DNA from: a virus
Length of the DNA stretch: 64,000 bases
IMG/VR virus record: IMGVR_UViG_3300042383_000245
Coordinates: 1 to 64,000 of that record
Strand: one strand, 5' to 3'
Positions 37,839 to 47,400 of the stretch are shown in pieces. Position 1 is the first letter of the stretch. Each line of letters starts with the position of its first letter. The notes under the pieces are model-generated. The model did no database searches. It worked only from the letters and a program-made list of their open reading frames with translations, and was not told where the DNA came from. A program made the position numbers and the translations under genes.

Positions 37839-38392
37839 AGCGCTACACAGATATTTTTGCTCATCATGCGGTACAGTTTCTCTCCGTCGACCTTAAACTC
37901 GTACTCGCTCTCTGGCTGAAAGCTGATCAAGTCGCCGTCTTTTAGGCCCTTTGAGTAAAGATACTCATTCCCGTATCTAAGAACACCTAACAATGGCTTC
38001 TCTAGGTCCGTAGACATAATTACACCCTCGTCGTAGTTCTCTACAGGCTTGACCATGCAGTACGGGTGTGGAGCTTTCCACTGTCCGTCGTGCTTGTACA
38101 AAAAGTACTGGTCGTCTTCTATTAGAAATGTTTTGTCTCTGAAGTGCGATGGCCCGTAGACCTCCTTGCCACGGATGTCGAAGTACTTTCTAAACACGTT
38201 GTGGTGCACCATCAAGATGTCACCAGGGGTGATCTCCCCGGTGTATAAAATTGGAGTGGCGATGACCGTAGCGAATCTGTTCGTTACTGTGTGGTCCTCC
38301 TTCGATGCGCTCAGTATGAGCCCAATTTCATTTGTGTTGTCGTAAAGCTTGTCGCCAACAGGCTCTACTACAAAGCAGAGCGGTGATTTCAT
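37835..38392 (-). CDS. GroES-like co-chaperonin protein with two Cpn10-like halves
   Basis: 185 residues. Half one (~1-95): FVVEPVGDKLY, ATVIATP, GEITPGDILMVHHNVFRKYF, the order of Cpn10 strands with the 'G-D-x-V' core. Half two (~105-185): CMVKPVENYDEGVIMSTDLEKPLLGVLRYG, GLKDGDLISFQPESEYEF, YRMMSKNI, again Cpn10-like. It would be a tandem GroES-like protein, distinct from the short GroES encoded with GroEL at 53.6-55.4 kb. It may help fold capsid or terminase proteins; its position next to terL fits. The family call is by pattern and needs a profile search. Confidence 0.55.
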   Translation of the reverse strand: MKSPLCFVVEPVGDKLYDNTNEIGLILSASKEDHTVTNRFATVIATPILYTGEITPGDILMVHHNVFRKYFDIRGKEVYGPSHFRDKTFLIEDDQYFLYKHDGQWKAPHPYCMVKPVENYDEGVIMSTDLEKPLLGVLRYGNEYLYSKGLKDGDLISFQPESEYEFKVDGEKLYRMMSKNICVAL

Positions 38393-38397
38393 TTTAT

Positions 38398-38616
38398 TTA
38401 AAAGTCTATATCGTATTCGATCGATATCGGCATGTTGTTATTGAACGATTTCCACAGCAACACGCCAGATTCGTTCTTGATCCAAATCTCAATGAATCCA
38501 TTGTCACGCATAATAATCAAGTCGATGAAATATTCACCACGCAAAACGTCTTGCCCATGAAGGTAGTTCATGGCGTTCTTGTAGTCTGCACCAACTGATA
38601 TCTTGCGTATAATCAT
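38398..38616 (-). CDS. Small conserved virion-module protein
   Basis: 72 residues from MIIRKISVGADYKNAMNYL; the ATG overlaps the upstream stop (ATGA), so the longer in-frame reading is rejected. The pattern 'ISVGADYKNAMNY..GQ.VL' and the end FNNNMPISIEYDIDF recur as a small protein near packaging genes in Bacteroidota and crAss-like phages. Beta-rich, no catalytic motif, function unknown. Confidence 0.6.
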   Translation of the reverse strand: MIIRKISVGADYKNAMNYLHGQDVLRGEYFIDLIIMRDNGFIEIWIKNESGVLLWKSFNNNMPISIEYDIDF

Positions 38617-38873
38617 AAAGCTGACCAGCCAGATGACTTGTATTGATACAAGCCCTCTGTAGCGTCTGTTTGGTATACTACCTGACCCAATGTAGCGGTC
38701 AATGCCAATCGTTGAGCCTGAGTCACCTGTGGGGCTCCTGAGGTCCAAGCGTAGTCGGCAACTGCGTCTACTGTGGTATTTTTTGTTGCACCACCGGCAG
38801 GGGTGTCAGACATCAACAGCTTCTCGGTTCCTACCAAGGCTGTGTCGGTTGTGTAGTTGTTAATGTTACCCAT
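38613..38873 (-). CDS. Small virion protein with fibre-type motif
   Basis: 86 residues. The N-terminus (GNINNYTTDTALVGTEKLL) and C-terminus (GQVVYQTDATEGLYQYKSSGW) are motifs frequently found in head-fibre and tail-fibre attachment proteins; 'VYQTD.TEGLY.Y.S.GW' also appears in longer fibres. Coupled to both neighbours by short overlaps. Probably a minor structural protein. Confidence 0.55.
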   Translation of the reverse strand: MGNINNYTTDTALVGTEKLLMSDTPAGGATKNTTVDAVADYAWTSGAPQVTQAQRLALTATLGQVVYQTDATEGLYQYKSSGWSAL

Positions 38874-39108
38874 TTTTTATTTCTCCTGTACTTAGGTCGA
38901 TCGTCACGTTACCGTACTTCTCGAACAGCTCTGCTTGGAACTTTGAAAGCTCCTCAGCAGCTACCTCGATCTCGAACAGTGCGCTCTGTTTCTTGGTCTT
39001 AAGTCTTGACAAAGATACTTCAATGTCAGCAATTTCTTCCTTTAGGGTCTTAACTTTAAAGTTTAAGTCCTTTAAGCTTTCCAATTCGGTTGATTCAAGT
39101 GTATTCAT
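38866..39108 (-). CDS. Small coiled-coil protein, paralogue of the 40,084-40,356 product
   Basis: 80 residues: a long charged coiled coil (LKDLNFKVKTLKEEIADIE) ending in 'EKYGNVTIDLSTGEIKNG'. The product at 40084-40356 has the same form, ending 'SSYGKGQLNLESFEF'. Paired or repeated copies of this protein are common in Bacteroidota phages. Function unknown; possibly a virion or scaffold accessory. A TAGATTTG box lies 7 nt before its ATG. Confidence 0.6.
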   Translation of the reverse strand: MNTLESTELESLKDLNFKVKTLKEEIADIEVSLSRLKTKKQSALFEIEVAAEELSKFQAELFEKYGNVTIDLSTGEIKNG

Positions 39109-39515
39109 TTACTTACAAATCTAATGATAATAATTAATAAAAGCAATATCAGTGCTGCCCAAATTGCGGTCTGCACGTCTGTCATTCCAGCCTTTACTAC
39201 TTTTGGTGGTAACTGGAATGGAATCTTCGTGGTGATGCGAACGGTGTCTGACTTGCACTTGGTGTATACCTTGATCACGTTGTCCTTGCGGATGACCTGT
39301 GTGTACACGAAGCTGTCCTCAATAGTAACGGTGTCGTACTCGGTTGTAACAAAGCTGTCGTATAGGACTCTCTCTTTTGTGGTGATTACCGTGTCATGAA
39401 CCAATACGGTATCGCCACCCTTCAGCAGTGAGGGGTCTTTTTTAATTGCACGATTTAAGTGCCAGTTAGCACTGCAAGATGTGAAAAGAAGGATGGCGAC
39501 AGCGTACTTTAACAT
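39105..39515 (-). CDS. Probable unimolecular spanin (u-spanin)
   Basis: 136 residues with an N-terminal lipoprotein signal (hydrophobic AVAILLFTSC, acylated Cys at 14), a Thr/Val-rich beta domain and a C-terminal transmembrane helix (IWAALILLLLIIIIRFV, ~117-133). An outer-membrane lipid anchor and an inner-membrane helix in one chain is exactly the T1 gp11-type u-spanin, which fuses the two membranes at the last step of lysis. A holin-like gene lies 0.27 kb upstream, with one small gene between. The -3 position of the lipobox is Phe, slightly off consensus. Confidence 0.65.
   Translation of the reverse strand: MLKYAVAILLFTSCSANWHLNRAIKKDPSLLKGGDTVLVHDTVITTKERVLYDSFVTTEYDTVTIEDSFVYTQVIRKDNVIKVYTKCKSDTVRITTKIPFQLPPKVVKAGMTDVQTAIWAALILLLLIIIIRFVSK
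39116..39123 (-). promoter_or_regulatory. -7 promoter box TAGATTTG
   Basis: Minus-strand TAnnTTTG, 7 nt before the ATG at 39108, inside the 3' end of the spanin gene. It allows independent start of the packaging gene transcript. Confidence 0.5.
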
Positions 39516-39799
39516 TTCCAGCGTTTACGTGCCTGTCTCAGGCGTGAATTTGGATCAGCAGCTGCCTTTGGGAAGTCTGCCATCTGTCCTGCACTGCGAG
39601 CACAGAAAGACTTACGACGCTTTGCGTCAGCACTTCCAGCCTTTACTTTGCCAGTAACTGCAGTCTTTAGCTTTGATCCTGGGTTTGCCTTGCGGTATGC
39701 GGCCACTCCCTTAGCGGTCATGCCAGCCCCCTTGCTTGTAGGCAAGTAGTTGGCACCCTTTCCGGTTGTAGTCTTTGGTATTGGCTTATCCTTCGGCAT
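39509..39799 (-). CDS. Small basic conserved phage protein (DUF6321-like)
   Basis: 96 residues from MPKDKPIPKTTTGKG; a TAAATTTG box 12 nt upstream supports this start over a longer reading. Motifs GMTAKGVAAYRKANPGSKLKTAVTG and AKRRKSFCARSAGQM, ending KRWKC. This is a widespread small Lys/Arg-rich phage protein with conserved Cys; it might bind DNA or sit in the virion. Placed between holin-like and spanin genes. Confidence 0.65.
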   Translation of the reverse strand: MPKDKPIPKTTTGKGANYLPTSKGAGMTAKGVAAYRKANPGSKLKTAVTGKVKAGSADAKRRKSFCARSAGQMADFPKAAADPNSRLRQARKRWKC

Positions 39800-40016
39800 T
39801 GTCTTTATTGGCAAATTTATCGATGCTTGTAAACCCAAGGCATGCGATCACCACAAACTCGACAGCGGCTACTAGGTCTTTGCTAGGAGCAATGTCCTGC
39901 GGGCTCAAGCTGTTGTGTGCCATAGTTGCAAACAATACAAGTGCACCCACAATACCCACTACACGCTTAGACGAAATCTCGCCCTTGTCACCCTTAAACA
40001 TCTGTAATAATTTCAT
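39786..40016 (-). CDS. Holin-like two-helix membrane protein
   Basis: 76 residues with two transmembrane segments (VVGIVGALVLFATMAHNSL, ~19-37; VAAVEFVVIACLGFTSIDKF, ~49-68), a basic N-terminus and a short charged tail. Size and topology suit a class II holin, and the u-spanin candidate follows. Other small membrane proteins at 51-53 kb are alternatives, so the holin call is tentative. Own promoter box 4 nt before ATG. Confidence 0.5.
   Translation of the reverse strand: MKLLQMFKGDKGEISSKRVVGIVGALVLFATMAHNSLSPQDIAPSKDLVAAVEFVVIACLGFTSIDKFANKDNAEG
39812..39819 (-). promoter_or_regulatory. -7 promoter box TAAATTTG
   Basis: Minus-strand TAnnTTTG, 12 nt before the ATG at 39799, within the end of the holin-like gene. 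Confidence 0.45.
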
Positions 40017-40020
40017 TCCT

Positions 40021-40028
40021 CAAATATA
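40021..40028 (-). promoter_or_regulatory. -7 promoter box TATATTTG, leaderless spacing
   Basis: Ends 4 nt before the ATG at 40016; those 4 nt are AGGA, too close to act as a Shine-Dalgarno. It follows a terminator (40038-40060). Confidence 0.65.
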
Positions 40029-40037
40029 CAAAATAAA

Positions 40038-40060
40038 AAGGCAACCACTTGGGCTGCCTT
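40038..40060 (-). terminator. Intrinsic terminator after the 40,084 gene
   Basis: An 8-bp stem with one mismatch (40038-40046 with 40052-40060), followed on the minus strand by a T-rich run. Confidence 0.65.
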
Positions 40061-40083
40061 CTTAATGTGTTGAATGATAGAGT

Positions 40084-40356
40084 TTACTTTACCACTTCCA
40101 TGGTTGGCTCTTCGGCTGGGATAAACTCGAAACTCTCCAAGTTCAACTGACCCTTTCCGTAGCTAGACTCCAAGCCCTTGAAGAACTCACCCTGTTCTGA
40201 AGCAAGTTTTACCTTGGCCTCTAAAACCTGTGACTTCAAGCTTTCCAAGTCTGACATCTGGAAGCTAATTCTGCCCAAATCGCTAATGATAGCATTTGCT
40301 TGCTGTTGAAAACCTTTCAAGGATTCAACTTCTTCTTCTGTTAATTTGATTGACAT
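40084..40356 (-). CDS. Small coiled-coil protein, paralogue of the 38,866-39,108 product
   Basis: 90 residues: coiled coil (ESLKGFQQQANAIISDLGR; LESLKSQVLEAKVKLASEQ) then 'SSYGKGQLNLESFEFIPAEEP'. Same architecture as the 80-residue product 1 kb away, so an old duplication is likely. Monocistronic, with its own promoter and terminator. Function unknown. Confidence 0.6.
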   Translation of the reverse strand: MSIKLTEEEVESLKGFQQQANAIISDLGRISFQMSDLESLKSQVLEAKVKLASEQGEFFKGLESSYGKGQLNLESFEFIPAEEPTMEVVK

Positions 40357-40375
40357 ATGTATAAAATTAGTAGTG

Positions 40376-40383
40376 CAAATATA
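40376..40383 (-). promoter_or_regulatory. -7 promoter box TATATTTG
   Basis: Minus-strand TAnnTTTG, 19 nt before the ATG at 40356. Confidence 0.6.
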
Positions 40384-40393
40384 TGATAAAGTA

Positions 40394-40876
40394 TTAACAA
40401 TCCTCTACTTTGGTAGCACCATACAAAGAAATTAATTTTTCTTTGAGTTTACCATAAGCGTAAGCGAAGATGTCAACACCCTGCAATGGAGACAAGTCAA
40501 TAACATTACTCTTGCGAGTTCCTGTCATTTCTTTTTCTACTGGAACCATTTCCTTAACGGTCTCAGATACTTCTTCTCCTGCATCGTTGGTGTAGGTCTT
40601 TACAACCTCTTTTTCTTCTTGTACAGTTTGAGTGTAGGTGTAGGTCTCTTCTACTTCTTTCATCAAGGAAACGTTCAAAGATTCTCCGATTTCAATGTTT
40701 TGAGCCTGAGCTCCCATCATCATACTGTTCTCTTTTGCTGCTGCCTCGTTCATGTAAAGTTGAACACGGAAGTTTGCGCTACCAGACTTACTGATCTGAT
40801 AATCAGCGATGCGAATGTATGCTTCATTTGTGATGCCACGATTCGTGCCGATGGATTTTGTTACTTTTAATGCCAT
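40394..40876 (-). CDS. Conserved virion-module protein, unknown function
   Basis: 160 residues from MALKVTKSIGTNRG; a TATATTTG box ends 4 nt before this ATG, so the nine-residue longer reading is rejected. Beta-strand N-terminus (NEAYIRIADYQISKSG, ANFRVQLYM), a charged Thr/Glu-rich repeat region (EVEETYTYTQTVQEEKEVV), then a C-terminal helix (DIFAYAYGKLKEKLISLYG). Similar short proteins accompany tail-fibre genes in Bacteroidota phages. No enzymatic motif. Confidence 0.55.
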   Translation of the reverse strand: MALKVTKSIGTNRGITNEAYIRIADYQISKSGSANFRVQLYMNEAAAKENSMMMGAQAQNIEIGESLNVSLMKEVEETYTYTQTVQEEKEVVKTYTNDAGEEVSETVKEMVPVEKEMTGTRKSNVIDLSPLQGVDIFAYAYGKLKEKLISLYGATKVEDC

Positions 40877-40880
40877 AATG

Positions 40881-40888
40881 CAAATATA
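40881..40888 (-). promoter_or_regulatory. -7 promoter box TATATTTG, leaderless spacing
   Basis: Ends 4 nt before the ATG at 40876. Confidence 0.65.
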
Positions 40889-40906
40889 CTCAATATTTAA
40901 CAAAAA

Positions 40907-41476
40907 TCAATACACCCTAACATAGATGTTCTGACCGTTTCCTGTGTGGTCAATTATTCCAGATGATGCACTTGCACCGGGCGCTACTTGATACGGAGAG
41001 CCACCGAAGTCTGTCCACGTACTTCCGTTGTATGAGTACTCTACGGTTACTGTAGGGAACGGAGGAGGACCGGGCGTTGCGATAAAGTTAACCTGTAGGG
41101 TTATCTGGTCCCAGTGTGGAACACCGCCACCACCCTGTGTTGTGTTTGGTGGTACTCCGTTGACCGTAAAAGGAGATACAGCAGGATTTAGTCCTGGAGT
41201 ACCTATACCCATCGATCTAATAACTTGAAAGTTGCAACTTATAAGGCTTGCTGGTACTGATGACTGAACTTGGAAAGAGTATCCCACCTTCGCCTCTAGG
41301 TTGTAGAATCCGCTCATTTTGATGGTTGTTTGGTTCACGTAGTCATATGCATCAGCGTATCCATCAAACAGCCTGTAGTCGTTGAACTGCGAGAACAGGG
41401 CAGGACTTGGAGTTGTGATGTCCAAGTCCGTTATCAAGTCCCCGATGAGTATTACCCCAGATGTTGGCGTGCTCAT
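40907..41476 (-). CDS. Tail-fibre associated protein, unknown role
   Basis: 189 residues, beta-rich and Pro/Gly-rich (TQGGGGVPHW; FIATPGPPPFPTV; EYSYNGSTWTDFGG). The ATG overlaps the tail-fibre stop (ATGA), so it is probably co-expressed with the fibre and may be its cap, chaperone or tip. The 'YSYNGSTWTDFG' segment resembles Ig- or carbohydrate-binding-like modules. No firm family. Confidence 0.5.
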   Translation of the reverse strand: MSTPTSGVILIGDLITDLDITTPSPALFSQFNDYRLFDGYADAYDYVNQTTIKMSGFYNLEAKVGYSFQVQSSVPASLISCNFQVIRSMGIGTPGLNPAVSPFTVNGVPPNTTQGGGGVPHWDQITLQVNFIATPGPPPFPTVTVEYSYNGSTWTDFGGSPYQVAPGASASSGIIDHTGNGQNIYVRVY

Positions 41477-44400
41477 TTCTCAAGCATTTTAATTCTATTC
41501 TCCAATCTTTCGATTGTAGCCTGTTGTTCTTTCATTCCCTCAATTAATAAAGCTACCATGTTAGAGTACGCTACGTTCAGAGTACCGTCTGGGTTTGCAG
41601 AGACAACCTCTGGCAGTACCTTCTGTACTTCCTGTGCGATAACCCCGGCTCTTCTAGTACCTGTCTCATCGTCTGTACGCACGTATGTGTAACCGTTCAT
41701 CTCTTTTACCTTCTCGATGGCATTCTCAATCCTCTTAACTTCTTTCTTAACTGTGATGTCCGAGAAGGCTGCAATGTCATGAGACGCATAGATTGATATC
41801 CCCGATGTATTCCCCTCAACGTGTAGATTATAGGATGGGCCGGTAGTACCAATACCAACGTTGCCAGTTTTAGTGATTCGCATACGCTCAGTAAGCGCAC
41901 CGCCATTTGGATGGGTTGAAAAAGAAAGATTAGACCCAGTATTCGTCCCAACGATACCAGCCCCTAAATCTGTTAATTCATCTTGAACACTTGCTACAAA
42001 AGAATTTTGATACCCAGTGGAGTTTTGCCCTAGGAATACAATATATCTCACTCCACCATTATTGCCCGGACTCTTTACGTGAAGTATTTCGCTTGGACTA
42101 GTAGTACCGATACCTACGTTGCCTGCACTATTTATTATTACCTTGTCGTTATTATTTACTCGGAATCTTATGTTATAACCAGTCTTTGAATTAATAAACG
42201 TTTCTCCATCATTTGCAGATAGAAAAGAATATTCACCAGCTACAGCTCTTGATGTATGGGAAAATTGTGCATTTGCTGATGTATATGATGGAACTTCACC
42301 AATAAATGCGTTGTTTATTATTCCATCACCTCCACTAACTTGAAACTTAGCCCCAGGACTAGTAGTACCTATACCTACGTTTACATTTGTAGAGGTATAA
42401 ATGCGTTGATTTCCACCGTCTAAAAATAATTGCGTGTACGCACCGCTACCATTGCTATTTTGTATTCTAAGAATTCTTTCACCAGATGAATTACCAACTT
42501 GTTCAATGTATTGACCGCTACCATCAGTTCCAGTCACTATATATCTTCCTGCTCCACCTTGAAATATTGCAATATTTCCAGTAGTGCCAGTTACTACGTG
42601 AAACTTAGATGACGGAGTCGTAGTTCCTACACCCAAGTTGTCGTAAACAATCAAACTATCCTCAATAGTTGTTAGCTGATTTACAAATAATGTTTCGTTT
42701 ATATATGCATTTCCAGATACGTGAAGTTTATAGTTAGGACTAGTAGTACCAATACCTACGTTACCAGATGATAAAATGCTTAAAAACGTATTAGCTCCAG
42801 AATTCCAACTACCAGGTGAGGTGTTGTATTTAATATCAAACCTACCACCGTAAAAATCTAACCAGGGAGTGCCACTACCTACAGATAAAGCAAGACCATT
42901 GTTGTTACTACCGGAGCTATTTAAAATTCTAATAGCATTATCATTACCTGTAGCAACATCTAGCTTATAAGCAGGACTAGTAGTACCAATACCCACGTTG
43001 CCTGCATCTGTAATTGTAAAATGTTGTACCCAACCAGTTCCAGAAACCCATGTAAAAAATCTATGCCCATTTTGGTCAGCGTGATAATCTATACCTCCTC
43101 CATAGCTATTGTCGATTCGCAACGTTCCACTGTTGCCTCCATCGTAGAAGTATAAACCTCTAGTATTTATATTTCCAACTACTTCTAATTTAGCATTAGG
43201 ACTAGTAGTGCCAATACCTACGTTGCCAGTAGAGGTGATGTAAAGCCTATTGGTAAGATTTACCTCATCATAAATCTGGAATGCGCCACCATTAGATGCA
43301 ACGCTATATCGGTCAACACCGCCAGTCCTAAACATAATTCCAGCATTAGTGTCTTCAACTAATATGCGAGAACCAACAACATGAAATTTAGTTGCAGGAC
43401 TAGTAGTGCCAATACCTACGTTGCCAGCAGAGGTGATGCGCATACGTTCGGTGTAAGAAGAAGCACCATTTGTACTGAACGAAAATACTATTGCTCTTGC
43501 ACTATCTGTTGCTATGTTTCTAAGATTAGTATCTCCACTTACCGCATCTATAATAGCAGATTGATATTGATAACCTCCACTTGTACCACGATAAATTCTC
43601 AAAGTATCGGCTGCATCATTTGTAGTATTATTTAATACCATATTCGTTGCCGTAACCGATGAACTAAACGTAGCTGCACCTGTTGAGGCTGCAATCTTCA
43701 ATACATAAGTGTTTAAACTTCCTGCCATATATAGCCAAAAGTCATTGCTTACGTTATCTAATTGCCAACTTCTTGTTCCACTTAAATAGCTTACTAAAGA
43801 TGTATAGCTTGTTGTATTATCTGTTCTATATGCAGGGTTACTTCCGTTAACTCTCACCGTTCCACTCACATCAAGTTTATAAGTATCATTAGTATTACCA
43901 ATGGATACGTTACCTGAAGCGTTTAACGTCATTAAAGGAGTAAATGAAATAGAGTTTCCTGCTGTCCCACTTGGTGCAGAATACCAAATATGATTACCCG
44001 TTGATTGTTGATAGAATGATGCTTCGCCTGTGTTCTTATATATCCAAGTTCCACCGGCATCAATATAAGCGTTTCTTAATAATCTAAAAGGACCTGTTCC
44101 ATTACCTGCAACATTACTATCTGCACCACCTATTTCTATTGCTCTCCAAGTAGAGAACCACGCACTTGGTGTTACTCCTAAACCTAAATTGCCTGAAGCG
44201 TTTAAAGTTGCTCTTAAATTTCCACCTGTATAAAAAGCCATTGTGTTAGCAACAGCACCACCACCAATTTGCCAATGAGTAGTTCCACCATTTGTTTGTG
44301 ATGAAATTCTATTATATATAGCACCTGCATCAGTTGCACCTACTAAATTTATTGCGGAAGCATAACCACCTCTTCTTTGTTCAACTCTAAAATATGTGTC

Positions 44401-47400
44401 ATCAAAACCAACAGAAGAAACAGTTAATAAAGCCGAAGGAGCATCAGTACCAACTCCAACATTAGAACCATTATCAAACAACTGACTATTACCTATTGTA
44501 CTTGTACCTGTGAATTTAGGTAGGTAGTTGGTAGTACCTGAACCTGTGATTGCACCACTACCAATTGCTTGGGTAGACAATAATCCATTTGCATCAGCAA
44601 CAACCATTCTTGTTCCTGTACCTGCAAGGTTACTAAATGTAGCTGCGCCTGTTGAATTTGATAGCCTAAATACAGGACTTGTACCATTATTGTTGTGGCT
44701 AATTGAGAAGTCTTGAATTGTATCACCCGATATACCAGATGTTAAAAACCATTTAGCTGCAGTTGAATATCCTTGTAAGCCTACAGATGCATATCCATTT
44801 GTTGCATGGTATATATCTAACATAGCCCCCGGACTAGTAGTACCAATACCTACGTTGCCATTATTCAGTATTCGCATCACCTCTCTTTGAGTAACAATGT
44901 TGTCGGTTACTACAGATGATGTCGATACGTTAAAATACATTTCACCAGCACTACTCAATCCTACATTTCCAGAATACCCTGTTGTTCCTGCTTTCCAGCC
45001 ACTGTTATAATACTGATTGAATCCGATAATTGGATCATCGTTTATTATATAAACTGGCCTTGCTGTACCAAATCGTGCTGTTGTATTACTATACGGGGAT
45101 GTTCTAACGTCCAATCCAGTTACTGGACTAGTAGTCCCTATACCTACGTTGCCGCCATTTGTCATTGTTAACCTACTAGTTAAGTTAGAGGCACTTCCTG
45201 CGGTTATTCCTGTCCCTGTACTAATATCTAATGCGCCATCATTAAAATTTAATACCGCTGATTTATAGGCACTGTATTTATTAACCCATCCTGATGCTCC
45301 GTAAACGGTATTAAATGTTATATAGGCATCATAATCGTTTCTAAACAATACTCCAAACCCACCAGAATTAAATGAATTGTATGAAGAGTTAGTTGTAGTA
45401 TAAGAACCACTACCTAGCTGTAATATACTAGAAGGACTACTAGTACCTATACCTACGTTTCCTGCAGAGGTAATAACCATCCTTGAGTTTGCCAATGTAG
45501 CACTTGAATTGTCAGCATCGTTATTATTAAGAAAATGGATGCTTCCTTCTGCCGCACTACCAGTTCTTTGAAAAACAATGGCTGATTTTCTGTAAAGTGA
45601 ATTTGACTCTCGATACCCAAAATGAATACCAGTCCATTCCCCAATAGCTAAAGCATTAACACCGACAGATGCAAAATTGCTAGCCGATGTAATTACCTCT
45701 AATGGCTTTTGTGGGTCAGTAGTACCAATCCCTACGTTACCAGCTGAGGTAATACGCATACGTTCTGTTGGAGACCCACTAGTGCTAAACGTTAAGAAAC
45801 TATCTGAACGTACATCTGCACCATTTGAATATCTAAAGTAAAGAAATTTAGCTGCGGCAACATTTTCCGTGTTGATTACTATTCCATCTCCCTCAACTTG
45901 TAATTTGGCAGATGGACTACTAGTACCTATACCTACGTTACCTGATCCTGTAATTGTAAGCCTGGTTATGTCATTAGTACGAAGGTTTAATAACCTATTA
46001 CTAAATACAGTGATATTTTTATCTTCATCACCACTAAATGAAAACTCAGACCCAGATAATGTAATCCTACCTGCGACTGCAAGTTTTTCAGTAGGACTAG
46101 TAGTACCTATACCTACGTTACTAGATGCGTCAATACGGATTGCTTCATTACCTGCCGATATAATTCTAACATAGTTATTTGCTCCAATCCCACCTATGTT
46201 TGTACGATTGATTCCTCCACCATCATAAGCAAAAAGTCCATAAACAGACGTGGCATCTGAATCTCTAAGGTATATAGCAGCACCAGTTGATGATTGAATA
46301 TCTAAAGCCTTTCCGTATGACAATGTATCTGCTGGACTAGTAGTACCTATACCTACGTTGCCATTCCCTTTTAATACTAATTGATTTTCATTACCTAATC
46401 CAGCTCCCAACTTAAAAAGTATATCTGCGCTGCTATAGGTAGGAGAAGTATATATCGAACCTAAAGTGGATCCTGCTTGTGTGTATTTCAATTCTATACC
46501 AAATGCAGTGCTTGATCCTCCAAACCTTGCTTCTCCTGTATAATTTCCTCCACCCCCAACTTGGTGCAGTGGACTTAGTGGACTAGTAGTACCAATACCT
46601 ACGTTCCCGCCTGTTGGGTTAATAACAAATGCTTTTGTAGAAGGTGTAAAGTTAAATATTGAATATCCGCTTGTTTCATTGTATACTTGGAAGATGTTGT
46701 TATAAGTACTCATTGATACTTTAACTGCTCCTGTACCTGTATAATCTGCAACAAAACCTGCCTGTGAAGCATTGGTATTTACAAAACCTAAATTGGTTAA
46801 TGAAGTTATATTACTACTTGCTGTTACGCTATATGAAAATGTAGCTGCTCCTGCAGAGGCTATTCGGAATGTCTCTGTTCCAAGTCCAGCGAACCCCCCA
46901 CCAGTTATTACAAAATCAGCCCCATCGTTTATTCCGAATTGCCAAGAATATGTATTGTTTGCTGCTGAGTATATTGCACTTGCATTTACCGATGGGCGAT
47001 ATAGCAATACATTTTGCCCACGTACATCAAGTTTTGCATATGCACTAGTATCATTTATTACAACATTTCCAGAGTAGTCAATTAAGAAACGATATAGTTG
47101 ATCAGTTCTGTCATAAACAAACCAATTACTAGAAGTGTTGGCTTGTATTTCCCAACGTTTTCCAGCGCCAGGCGTCATCTCTATACCTGCAGAACTTGAA
47201 CTAGAGCGTACTCTAAGCTGTGTATAAGAACTGTTCAGAATATCTAATCCTATACCTGCTGATTCTAAACTAGGAGATCCGGTTCCAATACCTACCGCCC
47301 CATCCCCACGAACATACATACGTGTAGATCCGTTAGAAACTAAACTCATTAAATAGGTCGCTGAAGTAGCATTGGTTCCAGCATCTATGTATGCGCCATA

